A stretch of DNA of 64,000 nucleotides from Azadirachta indica (lineage: Eukaryota > Streptophyta > Magnoliopsida > Sapindales > Meliaceae): positions 16,314,825-16,378,824 of the forward strand of contig CM040451.1 of assembly GCA_022749755.1 (NCBI GenBank), given 5' to 3'. Position numbers and translations under genes: made by a program. Below are positions 12,602 to 23,773 of this stretch, in pieces (positions within the stretch are counted from its first letter, which is position 1; the number at the start of each line of letters is the position of its first letter). The notes below the pieces were generated by a model. That model ran no database searches and was not told the origin of the DNA. It saw only the letters and a list, made by a program, of their open reading frames with translations.

Positions 12602-13740
12602 TGATACGTTCTTATATATCCAGTAAGTATACGAGGTCGTACAAATAGTAAGTAAAAAGAAAGGGTTGTCGTATCCACAAGGACTAAGTTTTTTTGAATT
12701 TTTAATTAAGTAAGGCGACTAAGGTAGATTAACTTTATGTAGGCATTTAAAAATTATAAGAGTAAGCAAATATAATTGAAAATTATAGAAAGGGCAACTA
12801 AATTGATTAACAAAATTAAAAACTAACAAATTAAGCTAACTAGAAAAAGAATGTGCAGAAATTGATATGAAAAATAGTTATAAGATTTCAATTTCACCTA
12901 AACCTTGCCATATCTCTTCTAATTTCGGAATTTGCTAAGTTTTTATTTTTAATACACTAATCACAAGTTCTAAGTAACCTTGTTTCCTCTTCCGAGTGTA
13001 GAACTAGGTTTGTGTTTAGCTAAATCAATCGATATCCTTATTTGACTGAGTTAGCTTAATGCTCCTTAAATCCAACTTGTTATTAATTCTTAAAAGATAA
13101 TTCATCTCTCGGTTCATTAAATCCTAAGTATTAACGTGATTAAATCATTAAATCATTGATATTCTCGCAAACTCTCAATATACTAGATTGAGTTTTTCAA
13201 ATGCTATGAACAATTTAAACTATCCCTAATACCAATTCATTCATGTTTGATCTGATAATTCTTTACACAATAAATCATTAGCATTAAGTAGAAGAAAAAT
13301 CCAAGTGATTAAAAATAAATAACAGTAACAAATTCCTTCATTAGTCAAAACATGATAGATTAAGCTACATCAAAATCTTAGAACATGAAAATAATGAAAT
13401 TGATCATTTTTTTAATAATCTAACATTAAATAAAATGAATTCCAAAACAAAGTGAGAGTTTGAGAAGGCAAATCTAATAATGAAAGGCTAAATCAATCTT
13501 CAAGTCTTCTTTCAAAGGCTTTCAAGCTTGATTCTTCCCTTTCTCTCTCTAAAAACCCTTTTGTTCTTCTCTCCCTTTCTCTAAAAAAAGTTCTTTTTCT
13601 ATTCTTGGATGCCCCTTTTTATATGGTGGCTCAAGTCCCAAAATCTGGGAAATTTAGGATAAACCAAATCTAGCCATCAAAAACTGATCCAAGGGTTGAA
13701 TTTTTAGTCCAAATTATTCCATAGCAGCGCGGCTAAGTTT
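12602..13740 (-). mobile_element. 5' LTR of the minus-strand gypsy element
   Basis: The inner end is TGATACG (TATCA on the minus strand) next to the primer binding site. A minus-strand TATATAAAAAGG-type box lies near 13610-13625, which fits the U3/R boundary. The outer end is not certain; I place it near the GCGCGGCT stretch at about 13735. It is not similar to the LTR at 7494-8920, so the two gypsy elements belong to different families. Confidence 0.6.
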
Positions 13741-13753
13741 ATATATATTTCTA

Positions 13754-13886
13754 GGGTAGGATCAGCAGTCCCTTTTTTTTTACATAAAATCTTACATCAA
13801 TTATAAACCGTCGAATATAGGGACATCAAATGGTCTACAATTGATATAAAATTTTGTGTAAAAAAATGGAGCTGCTGATCTTGCCC
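13754..13886. mobile_element. 133-bp MITE with long terminal inverted repeats
   Basis: The left end GGGTAGGATCAGCAG and right end CTGCTGATCTTGCCC are inverted copies. The complementarity continues inward ('acataaaatcttacatcaat' against 'attgatataaaattttgtgt') almost to the middle, so the whole element can fold into a hairpin. It sits in TA repeats, so the target duplication (probably TA-rich) cannot be read. The superfamily is undetermined. Confidence 0.7.
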
Positions 13887-15107
13887 ATATATATATATAT
13901 ATATATTCACCCATCAAGTTTGCAGTTATGACCACTGGTAATGACTCTTTCGATAACACGGATTCCTATTTCTCAATTATATCCCATGATCAAGGCAATT
14001 AATTAAATCTTATGAAACCACTTTATAGAAGTTCATTGATATCTTCTTTTTAAGAGCAAATCGACTTCGATTCTTGAATAATCCACATTGCTTTCACTTC
14101 TAAGGTAAACACAAGATTCTCTTTTTATGTAGAAAAGGCCCATATCAAGAATTATAATTTTGCATATGGGCAATACCTCAATATCTTGTTCATTTGCAAT
14201 GAAATATTTTTTTTGTGCGACAGTAAAATAGAAAGAATGCTTTTTTGGAGAGAGATACTATTTCACCAATCTAGTCACAAGTATTTAACATACTCATACC
14301 TAACGACTGTTTACAAAGTAGTGACAAAAGGTATAACTTATACATATCTATTGATCTTCCAGAGATCTACCTAAAACAATAACTTAATTTTGGCATATTA
14401 TAAATCTATTCCATTTGTGTTATCTTTTTAGCTACTCCAATGAGTTCAAGCAAGAACTTAGATGCCGAATTCATATATGACTCAGGCCATGTAAATCGTA
14501 TTAAGGCTTTAATTCCTAGTCGGCCAACGATATAACACCAGTAGTCTTTTAACTTCTAAAATTATTATAATACTAACATACCAATTAGTTAAAATAATTG
14601 ACCAAAATTTTTATTAACAAACCAGCCATATAATATTCAAAGTTATTTAAAGAAACCAAATAAAATTAATCATGATTAAAATAAAACACATTTATATTAA
14701 ATATCATGGAGCGGTAGTAAAAATTATTGTATATTGGACTATATCGTACAATTATCTAATTTTTGCTATAATATTAAAAGGCTAAATTAAATGGTAACAA
14801 AGGAGTTATAAAACTATATCATACCACACTTGTAATCTCATGGTAGTGACAAATATATTTTAAAAAAATTATAATATAAGTTTAAAAGTAGAGTTTGTAA
14901 AATGTGGTTACAAATAAGGATTAATTTCTGTTTTATTTTGAAAAGGTAAGAAAAATAGGGCGGTTAGTGCACAGTTGACGCTAAGTCAAACCAAATTAGA
15001 ATCAAGTTTGATATTTCACTACTAAAATTTTTTGCTTTCATCAAATCTTTTATTAAGGAAAAAAGGTATGCAAGCTACGCAAGCCCAAGATCTTAGAATT
15101 TGCTTGA
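13887..15107. other. Intergenic DNA, no gene recognised
   Basis: A (TA)n microsatellite lies at about 13887-13908. The longest frame (14186-14374) has no domain and a random composition. I see nothing else to annotate. Confidence 0.55.
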
Positions 15108-15227
15108 ACTTTTTATTTGCAAGTGTTACATATTACTTATCTTTATAAATCACAAACATTATCGATAACATTATTTGATCACAAACATTATCCATGGCGA
15201 CAGAAACTAGCTAGCGACTAGTGTTAA

Positions 15228-15763
15228 TTAATGTTCTACGCGAGTAGGTGGTGGAAAGACTACAGGCAAGGAAATTGTCCTGATGGAACTTTGGGAATTT
15301 TCCAGGGCCTGTCAGCGGCAAAGTGCCACTGTTGGCGATGGTGCAACCTTCTGGTGGCCGGAATGCTGCCACGAAGTGTAGGCAATGAGCCCTGAGAGAA
15401 AACTGGGGACAGAGGAGAAGCCTTAGGTGAGAAAGCGGACCTTATGCTTGAAAGTAAGAGGCAACAAACGTGCTGAAACCCCGAGAAAGATGCAAGCTTG
15501 GAAGCCTACGGCGACATAACAGATATTACGCTTGAAAGCGAAGGCAACGAGCCCTGAGAGAATGAAGATAAATTTCTAGCCTTCAGCAGGACGGCTGATA
15601 TTATTTTTCAAAGGGGAGGCAGTGAGCCCAGAGAGGAAGATGATCAAGTTTTAGGGCTTGCTGTTTGAAGAAGATAACGAGTTACCATTGCTGTACTGGG
15701 GTTAGCAAGCAAGCAAGCGAGGAGAAGGGTTTGAATAAAGCAAATGCTTGAAGTTGAGGCCAT
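15228..15763 (-). pseudogene. Small secreted Pro/Ser-rich protein, copy 1, broken
   Basis: The start is the minus-strand ATG at 15763. It encodes a hydrophobic signal peptide (MASTSSICFIQTLLLACLLA) and then TRYLLQTASP. The remainder is Ser/Pro/Gly-rich with an SLGSLPPL-type repeat. An in-frame TGA follows about 12 codons after the signal peptide, and a second TGA comes just after the first LPPL repeat. The reading frame resumes and can be followed to a TAA at 15228. Its neighbour at 17358 is a paralog with the same plan. The architecture resembles cell-wall-associated proline-rich proteins, but I do not recognise a named family. It is probably a pseudogene unless the stops are sequence errors. 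Confidence 0.6.
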
Positions 15764-15829
15764 GATGTTAGAAACGGAAAACTGTTTGATGTTCTTGATT
15801 TTGTATGCAAGTGAAGACATTCCTTCTGG

Positions 15830-15837
15830 TTTTTATA
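15830..15837 (-). promoter_or_regulatory. TATA box, secreted protein gene copy 1
   Basis: Minus-strand TATAAAAA, 67 bases upstream of the ATG at 15763. The same box and its surroundings are conserved in copy 2 (17967-17974), which supports it as the core promoter. Confidence 0.6.
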
Positions 15838-16318
15838 GCCGAAAGGAAACCTTTTAATATCCTTTCAAATTCAACATTTTATTTTTCAAAGAAAAAAAAT
15901 TCTATCTGAACTGCCTTGGACAAACATTACAATCATTACAAAGTGGGCATAACTAAAACACATCAACATATTGCATTAAATATTAGATATCAAGTTTTAC
16001 TTCAAATTTCAATTTTTATGTAATATGTTTCAAGTCTTAGGTTGCAAGAAAAAAATAAGAAAAAATTAAGAGAATAATACAATGTATAGTAACTAAATCG
16101 CAAGAGAGTATGAAAGATGGACTAGGCGGTATTTTATATACATATATGTATAATGATCTAACGATACATCCATTTATTTATTGCAACGTAAAGTTTTAAA
16201 GTGTTTTAGATAAAAATTAAAATTTTAATGCAAAAATTAGAAATATGAAATGTAAAATTTCAACTTTTTAAATAAATATTAATGCACTAACACCTTCAAT
16301 ATACGGTATTAGACTACA

Positions 16319-17223
16319 AATGAAACATTCAATTGCCGTCATCCCATGCAGTTTAAAAGAATTTGACATTGATTAGATGAAGTACCTACCCAGATCTAAA
16401 TTTATAATGCATCTAAACCAAATCCACTTAGTACACCTTTTGACTTTCAGTCTTGTTAATCAGTCTTGCTTTTGTCTTCCTATAAGATCTTATTGACTAT
16501 TTTATTAATTAATATGACATAAGAGTGATACTATCCTGTAGTCATTGTAAGATATATTAATAAAAAGTGAGAATTCCCAACACAATGTATAAACTATTCC
16601 TACTTTAATTTGATTGTTAAATTGTATTTTAAATAATTCAACTGTCTAAACGCAATAATTGTATCATATAGTTGTACTGTAATCTTGCAAACTCTCCAAT
16701 ATAATTTATAAGTCATTCCTACCTTAAATTGATTGTTGAATCATATTTTAAGTAATTGGAAGTTCTAAACAAAGCAATAGTACCATATAGCGTGCTGTTA
16801 TGCTGTAATCTTGCCCTAATAATATTATACTTATAAAATGAAATATAAAGTGGATAAAGTCTCTAGTTAAGAAACAAAGAAACTTACGAGGTACATATGC
16901 TTCCTCTTCTCCTGTAATATTTTAATTTAATTAGAATAATAACATTTGCTTTTCTATTTTTTTAAAAAAAAAAATATAAATAATTAAAAATATAATTTAC
17001 ATCATTTTAAGCGAGTCCCTGAAGTGAAGTACTTATATTTGAAGATATAACTAATTTAAATTTAAATTAAAATCAATAATCTAACTATTATATCACTAAA
17101 ATTAGTTTATTCTGCAATTTTTAAATAAATCAGTAATGTCAAGACCAACAAAACACTATCCTAATTAACGCTATTTCTACTTCTTTTATTTATAAGTTAG
17201 GCCCAAGACATTAACATTTGGTT
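16319..17223. other. Spacer between the two secreted protein gene copies
   Basis: AT-rich DNA with an internal direct repeat of about 110 bp ('actattcctactttaatttgattgtt' near 16590 and 'tcattcctaccttaaattgattgtt' near 16712; both are followed by 'ccatata' or 'catata' before 'gtaatcttgc'). No gene seen. Confidence 0.5.
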
Positions 17224-17357
17224 AAACATTTTATTTATAAGTTTTACATATTACTTGTCTTTATAGATCATAAACTTTATTGATAACATTATTGAACTTT
17301 TAACTCTGTGTATCCGTATCCATCCCACTAGTGACAGAATCTAGCTACCAGCATTAA

Positions 17358-17896
17358 TCAATGTTTTCCTCGAGCAGGCGGTCGGACGAGTACAGGCCAA
17401 GAAATTCGTCCTGATGGAACCTTGGGAATTTTCCAGGCCCTGCTTGGCGGTGAAGTCGTCGCCTTTGGCGATGGTGCAGCCTTCCTGGAGGCTGGAATGC
17501 CACCAGGAAATCTTGGAAATGAGCCCCAGGAGAAAGCTGGCGGTAGAGGGGAAGCCTTAGGCGAGAAACCGGATGTTATGCTTGAAAGTGGAGGCAACGA
17601 GCCGTGCTGAAATCCGGAGAAAGATGGAAGCTTGGAAGCCTGCGGTGACTTAGTATATATGATGCTTGAAAGCGGAGGCAATGAGCCCTGAGGTAGTGAA
17701 GAGCAATTACCACCCTTCGGTGAGGTGGTTGATATTATTTTTGAAAAGGGAGACAGTGAGCCCAGAGAGAAAGGTGATCGAGTTCTGGGCTTGCTGTTTG
17801 AGGAAGATGACGAGTTGCTATTGTTGTATTAAGGGTAGCAAGCAGGCAAGAAAGGAGAAGGGTTTGGATGAAGCAAATGCTTGAAGTTGAAGCCAT
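17358..17896 (-). pseudogene. Small secreted Pro/Ser-rich protein, copy 2, one-base frameshift
   Basis: The ATG at 17896 opens a secreted protein: signal peptide MASTSSICFIQTLLLSCLLA, likely cleaved near TTIA, then TRHLPQTASPE. This frame ends at 17735. The adjacent frame carries the rest: SLSPFSKI, then two GSLPPLSSI repeats, SPKASPLPPAF, a Pro-rich tail with basic residues, and a stop at 17358. Aligning the two copies shows one base missing here near 17783 (AA where copy 1 has AAA), so the change of frame is a one-base deletion in the DNA given, not an intron (no GT-AG pair is needed). Full length would be about 179 residues. A secreted cell-wall or signalling role is inferred from composition only. 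Confidence 0.6.
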
Positions 17897-17966
17897 GATG
17901 TTAGAAATGAAAATTAGTCGTTTGATATTCTTAATTATGTATGCAAATGAAGACATTCTTGTTTGG

Positions 17967-17974
17967 TTTTTATA
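17967..17974 (-). promoter_or_regulatory. TATA box, secreted protein gene copy 2
   Basis: Minus-strand CTATAAAAACC, with the box about 71 bases upstream of the ATG at 17896. It is conserved with copy 1 at 15830. Confidence 0.6.
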
Positions 17975-18515
17975 GCTGAATTACTTGCATTTCTTTATGT
18001 GTGTGAATCTAGCAAACCTTGTAATATACTTTGAAATTGCAACTATTCTTTTTCTCAAAGACAATAATTTCTATCTAAATTACTTGGAAAAATTAACATT
18101 ACAATAATTACAAAGTGGGCATAATCACTAAAACACATCAATGTTTCAACTTTTGTATGTTAAATATTTTCAGTTTTAAAATTTTAAATTTTATATTACA
18201 TATCAAGTTTTACATTAAAATTTCAGTTTTTATGTAGTGTGTTTCAAATTTTGGGTTATAAAAGAAAGGAAAAGAAAAAAATTAACAATAATACAATGTA
18301 TTGTAACCAAATCCTAGGAAAGTACGAAAATATCAACTTAAGGCTATTTCATATATAATATACCGATATATCTACTTAATTTGTAATGTAAATTGTTTTA
18401 AATATTTTAAGTAAAAGTTAAAATTTTAATGCAAAACTTTGAAATATGAAATGTAGAACTTAAATTTTTAGACAAATGTAACAATACAATCAATGTATTG
18501 CAGTCTAATATTCCA

Positions 18516-18817
18516 TTAAGTATATATTAGTATCCATACAATAGTACCCCGATCCAATTTTTTTCCTAAAAATTGCTAATTGTATTAGAGTTTTTATATT
18601 CCATAAATCTTATATTATAAATATTGTATTTTAAAATATCTACTTTTAAGAATCTTCTCATTTCAAACTACATACGGCATAAGCCATACTCTGAGATACA
18701 TATGCTAACGCTATGAACGTGGTTAATATTTTCTAATTTATTTATTTCGCAACCTCTACTCATAGGAAGGTTAGAATTTACTATTAAATTAACATTACTT
18801 ATGAGATTTTGGAATCA
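18516..18817. other. Intergenic DNA upstream of the TIR relic
   Basis: AT-rich sequence with no recognisable coding segment. The start of the TIR exon (its first beta strand) is not visible here, so the relic is truncated at its 5' side. Confidence 0.5.
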
Positions 18818-19120
18818 CTTGTCGTTTCAATTGAAAGATCAAATATATTAGTGATCATTTTCTCAAAAAATTATGCTTCTTGTAAGTGGTCCCTAAATGA
18901 ACTTGTCAAGATTGTTGAATGCTAGAAAAAGAATGGCCTCAAGATTATACCTGTTTTCTACTATGTAAAGCCATTTGATGTACGAAAGCAGACTGGGAGT
19001 TTTGGATATGCTTTTGTTGGGCATGAAAATAATTCCAAGGGTACGAGAGATGGTTAAGAACTAGAAGGCTGCACTGATAGAAGCATATAATCTATCTGGA
19101 TGGGACTCAATGGAAACTAG
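18818..19120 (+). pseudogene. TIR-domain exon of a TNL resistance gene, relic
   Basis: The translation reads LVVSIERSNILVIIFSKNYA, then SCKWSLNELVKIVEC, a stop, KKNGLKIIPVFYYVKPFDVR, KQTGSFGYAF, a frameshift near 19055, and EAYNLSGWDSMETR. These are the conserved blocks of a plant TIR domain (SKNYASSRWCLDELV, IPVFYDVDPSDVR, QTGSFGDAF, NLSGWDS). The relic ends at 19120 with a GTAACG splice donor, the usual position of the first intron in TIR-NBS-LRR genes. The start of the domain and all NBS and LRR exons are missing. It is a dead fragment of an immune receptor gene. Confidence 0.8.
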
Positions 19121-19203
19121 GTAACGCTTTAATTGTTATATTTATAAAATCAAAATATTATTATTGCTAAATAATTATTTTACTTTTGGTATATTTATTA
19201 TTA

Positions 19204-19340
19204 GGGAGAATGACATATGAACCCCCACTTTATGACATAAATAACACCTATACCTCGACTTCAAAACTATTTGTTAAACGGCCCCCTTTTGGCAATTTTT
19301 TTTGTCTCCATTAGTGGAAAAATGATGTAGCATGTTACAT
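19204..19340 (+). mobile_element. MULE-like terminal sequence
   Basis: The segment begins GGGAGAATGACATATGAACC and matches the start of the arm at 1265 over about 90 bp. It lies about 950 bp from the C-terminal end of a minus-strand MULE transposase relic, with the terminus pointing inward as expected for the left end of that element. No matching right terminus is visible because the element runs into the gap. Confidence 0.5.
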
Positions 19341-20132
19341 TGACAATTTTACCCTTCATTTAATATAGTGGTTGATATTGAAAAAGTAGCCGTTTGGATA
19401 ATGGCCAAAAATGGCAAATATACCCTTCTAACAATGATGAATTGTAAGTAATAAAAGGGTACATTTGTAATTGAAACCAATATAGTCGTTTGGATAAAAG
19501 AGCTATTTTTTTAGAAGTTGCACGTAGTCAATTCATAAGGGTCTAAAGTTGAGAATTATGCAATTGTTTTAACAAAATGAGTTCCTCTTCCTTATTTCAT
19601 CAACATGAGTTAAATGGTGGGGTAATCAAATTCAAGAACAAGTTTTGCCCAAAGAAGAGCAGCCATTAAGATTTAAGAGACAATAACCAACTCCAACAAG
19701 TCACTTTGCACATGCAAGACAGGTAAGTATTCATGGTTTAGTTGGTGGAGTCCTGATGCAGATGATGTAAATATACGCATGCTTGTTGTTGGAAACAATT
19801 TAAAGGAGAATCGGATTATATCAATGGAAGAAATGTCTAACACTAATAGATTTCAAGATTCAAATATGGAAGGCAAATGCAAAGAAAAAAATTACAATTT
19901 AGAAAAGATTGAAGCTAATATTACTTTAGTAAAATAAATTATATTGATCATTCTATTGTTGGTTGTAATAATCATATGCAAAATGTGAAATGTAAATTGA
20001 AATTCATCATATTCTGTTTAAGTCAACAAAATATACTAAAAAACACATAACTCTTGCCCATGTTGATCTATTTACTTTGCACCAAACACTTCAAAAGCAA
20101 CAACAAACCACTCAACATTTAAAAAACCGTAT

Positions 20133-20265
20133 AAAATATTCATATAACCAATGTTTGTGTACAACAATTTGCACATGTAAATTACCTAATATTAGAAACC
20201 CTGCAAAATATTCATATAATCAAAGTTTGTGTACAATAATTTACACCTGTAAATTTATTGAGTTG
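20133..20265. repeat. 71-bp direct repeat, two copies
   Basis: 'aaaatattcatata' followed by 'gtttgtgtacaa', 'aattt' and 'gtaaatt' occurs at 20133 and again at 20204. Two imperfect units lie in the probable 3' region of the MULE relic. Confidence 0.6.
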
Positions 20266-20289
20266 AGCTTGAAACATTCATATATCTAG

Positions 20290-21071
20290 CTTCTCTTCTT
20301 CTTTTTATCCTTAGTCTTCTAGGCTTTAGTTTAACTTTAGGAGGCTGAATACTTAAATCATCATTATTGGGCCAAGCAAATTGATCTAGCAATGGTTTAA
20401 TCATCTCTTAGTATGTGGCCATATATATTGGTTTTTTCAGCTTCTCATCTACATAATCAATGGGAGCATGACCTCTTTATGAAATGCATGGCAACATATA
20501 AGGGCAGGGTACTCTACTGATTTGGTAAGCCCCATAATCATGTGTCTTTCTTTGTAAATCAACAACATACACCTTTCTACCTTCTCATAGTACCTCAAGC
20601 TCAGTATCACTGGCATACATAATTCTACAATATCTTCTAACCTTGGCAGTAGATTCAATTTTTTTGTGTATGTAAAAAGGTAAGTCAGTCAGTCTTTCAT
20701 TTTCTTACCTCACTCAGCCTCTTATGCATTCTTTTTATCACATTTTTCCTAATAAACTCAAGTAGTGACAAAATTAGTTTTGCCCTATGTTCACTTAACC
20801 ACCCATTTTATAACTTGGTCATATTGTTGGTGACATGTTCACACTTTAAATCCTAATCAAATGCATGCCTAGACTATTAAGTTGGTGGAATCTTAATCAA
20901 TCAATCATCTACTGCATTCTTCTTAAACTTTATCAAATTCATGCATCTATTGTAATTTGTTTGGCTATTGATCTTGCAGCAGCCTAAAAGAAATCTTCCA
21001 AATTTATCTCAAGGCACTAGGATCTAAAATTTGCACAAATATGCCTTACATAGTACCTAACATGTGCTCCA
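20290..21071 (-). pseudogene. MULE (MuDR-type) transposase, C-terminal half, decayed
   Basis: Minus-strand reading gives, in order: a segment resembling RHICANFRS...NLEDFF.AAARSIAKQ (near 20960-21060), CEHVTNNMTKL...WLSEHRAKL (near 20790-20850), LSLLEFIRKNVIKRMHKRLS (near 20710-20770), and then a SWIM zinc finger region with ASDTELEV, GRKVYVVDLQRKT, GAYQISRVPCPYMLPCIS and YVDEKLKKPIYMATY. At least three in-frame stops occur. The SWIM finger's first cysteine is replaced (DYGAY where the family has CxCGAY). A basic tail ends near 20290. The N-terminal half and DDE catalytic core would lie in or beyond the gap. Confidence 0.75.
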
Positions 21072-21171
21072 NNNNNNNNNNNNNNNNNNNNNNNNNNNNN
21101 NNNNNNNNNNNNNNNNNNNNNNNNNNNNNNNNNNNNNNNNNNNNNNNNNNNNNNNNNNNNNNNNNNNNNNN
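21072..21171. other. Assembly gap (100 N)
   Basis: Exactly 100 N. This is the usual placeholder for a gap of unknown length, so the distance between the MULE relic and the copia relic is not known. Confidence 0.95.
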
Positions 21172-22230
21172 AAACAACAAATTTATTTTGAAAATGTAAA
21201 CAAACGACTCCTATTGTTAATGCAGAAACAACTGCTCCATTGCCCATTTTCATGGTGAAGTCTCCATCAGCAAGCTCCTTGGAAGAACTAAACATCTGCA
21301 ACGAAGAAGAAACATGATTAGTGGCTCTTGAATTATCCAAAAGAGATAAATCATTTTCACTAAACAAGCTTCTAGAACTAGTAAATCAAATTTACCTTGC
21401 TTCTTGTCCTTCAGCTCGAAGAGATACTTTTTGTAATTTCTCTTCTAATGCCCACCAACTCCGTGGTGGAAACACTTTCCCTTAGGTGTTTTGTTCTTGC
21501 TGCCTTTGAAGCCTTTCTTGGCTTTCTTGGATTATACTCTAGAACCATTTTTTGTAGTCTTCCTCTTTTTGCTCTTTCTAGAGGAAGCAGGCTTATCTTC
21601 AGTAACATTTGCCTTACCTTCTTTGGGCTTCTCTTTAGAGATAACCTCAAAAAGTTTGCAGTTCATTGAATAGTTAAGCTATGTTGTAATTCAGCTTATT
21701 CATAATATAGTTCGTCTTAAACTACGTAAAAGCCGGTTATAGTAACTCAAGTATCATAATCACTTGAGCACGCTCATCAATGGTCGTACCATGGATCTCT
21801 GCCTTATTCATGTAATTCACCATGTTCAAAACATGTTCTCTAACTGAAACACCCTTTTTCATCTTTGCATTCATGTAGTTACGAGTAGCTTCATGACGCA
21901 ATTAATTCGAAGGTTGCCCAAACATTGCCTGGAGGGACTCTCATATCTCATATACAGTCTCCATCCATTCATGCTTCTATCTAAGCACGTCATTCATACT
22001 AGCTAGCATATAGCAGCAGACCTTGTTATTGGCTTAAATCCAATTATCATATCGCTCTTATACATTACGAGGTGCATTAGCAGCAAGTTTTGAAAACACT
22101 CTTCTAGGAGAACAAACTTTTGGTTCTCACATATCAGCACTATATTAATATTACTCTTCCATTTTATAAAATTTTCACCATTTAACTTTTCGTTTACAAG
22201 TAAAGTGATAATGGGATTAGTTGTAGACAT
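21172..22230 (-). pseudogene. Ty1/copia Gag and protease, decayed
   Basis: The minus-strand start at 22230 reads MSTTNPIITLLVNEKLNGEN and continues FIKWKSNINIVLICEN, a copia Gag N-terminus. After several shifts, the zinc knuckle near 21430-21490 reads GKCFHHGVGGH, stop, KRNYKKYL. Two of the three Cys of the CCHC knuckle are lost (replaced by His and Tyr). The protease start follows at 21220-21365 (ATNHVSSSLQMFSSSKELAD, GDFTMKMGNGAVVSALTIG), with the DSG site altered to DNSR. The element breaks off at the gap. Integrase, RT and RNase H are not present here. Confidence 0.8.
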
Positions 22231-23773
22231 AATTGCTAAAATAAATAAATATAACATTTAATATACTTAACTTAATATCACAACATTTTTTGGAATAGTA
22301 AACGTGATGAATGATGCATATGATAAACATATAATTAAATTAATAAACCACGATAATTCAATCTTACAATTAATATGTCGCTATAGGGTAGGTCACACTG
22401 ATATAATTGAATTGAGACTATCTCAATTAATAAATGAAATTCAAAATATCTCATATTTTCAGTCATTTATTAATTACCGCTATTTTTGGTCATGATATAA
22501 TTAACAATATAATTTGTATCTTTATGAGTATAACCCATTATTTTAGATTCTAATAACTTAACTAAAAAATCCCATTATAAGTTAGGTTAAATTTGAAATA
22601 CATTATCTGAATCCTATCGCTAGGAAGCCAACCTTGATATTAATATAGATCAACACCCTCCGTAGGGAGAATGAAATCTAAGCGTCATGAGGTGCTACCT
22701 TTATCTCATAGTGTTGTACTAACAATGGAGACTGTAGAGTATATTGTTATATATCCCTCTCCCACTCATTATTTTAAAAACTATGTATTTCTTATTATAA
22801 AATATTTTATGTTTTAAAATCCTAGTAAATTATTTATATCTCATATTAATAATTACTAGATATATAGAATCTAATTTTATGTTGGTTAATTATTTAAATT
22901 AATAGAATCCAATCTAATTGAGTTTAGGTTTATAATTTATTCCAATCTAATTGGACCTAACAATTTAAGATAACCTAGTTCTATTTATATGGGCCTAAAT
23001 AATTACTATATATTTAATAAAATCACATTTTATTAAAAATAGAATAATATAGGCTAACTTAAAAATTAGCAATTAATTTAAATAAACCCAAATTAAATAA
23101 ATGAGATAATTACCGAGTTTAATTGCAAAACGTTATTAACCATTATTTAATTTATTATTCTATTCAATTAATCTAATTAATTATAATCATTATTCATATT
23201 TGACTATTGAATAGAAATGATGACATTTATGCATGATATTTAATAATGACAATAAGTAGGTATTATGAATGGCATGTTATTATACATGATCATGTTATCA
23301 TATCACATAACTCATAACAATAATAATTAACAATTAATTAACTTTGGCCGGTCCACTAGGATATTAATTACAAATCTAAATAATTAATTAAAATTATAAT
23401 AATATACAGACTCGTATCTTTTAAAGTCCACAACAAACCCATCTTGATGAATCTTCATAAGTAAATGTCTATAACTTTTCTTAAATTCAATATTTAATTA
23501 TACAAGGCAATTCAACTTTTTAACCTTTTTTGTTTAAATTTAAATAACCCAAAAAGCCCAGAAAATAATATATCTAAAATATATTTTTATTTTTTTAACA
23601 AGCCCAAACACAAAATTTAATTAAAATTTAAATTCTACCACAAGGCCTTTAATGAAAATAGACTAAAAGGGACTTAATTGATAATTATCAAAAAGTTTCA
23701 TGCCCTAATTTTTTTCCAGGCAGAAGCATTCTTGCCAAATGCTGCTTCAATAGAGCACTGACTTTCAGGCCCT
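22231..23773. other. AT-rich intergenic or LTR-like DNA, unassigned
   Basis: The copia relic to the left should be followed by its 5' LTR here, but I found neither a tRNA-Met primer site nor a duplicated partner. The stretch 22600-22760 ('caccctccgtagggagaatg') has the look of a repeat but is not assigned. No gene seen. Confidence 0.45.

Larger units (their letters stand above)
15108..16318 (-). repeat. Tandem segmental duplication, copy 1 (secreted protein gene)
   Basis: This segment aligns with about 17224-18515 throughout: 3' flank ('tgttacatattactt'), the whole coding region, the TATA box and 5' flank ('acaaagtgggcataa'). Both copies hold one minus-strand gene for a small secreted protein. 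Confidence 0.8.
17224..18515 (-). repeat. Tandem segmental duplication, copy 2 (secreted protein gene)
   Basis: Partner of 15108-16318. The coding part is the more GC-rich and better preserved. The 5' flank has small indels relative to copy 1. Confidence 0.8.

Noticed and set aside
17422..17610. Plus-strand frame opposite the secreted protein gene
   Set aside because: It is the antisense reading of the Pro/Ser-rich region of the minus-strand gene and has no start context or homology.
20077..20289. 70-residue frame with repeated YSYNQ..LCT segments
   Set aside because: Explained by the 71-bp direct repeat beside the MULE relic; no start context or domain supports a gene.
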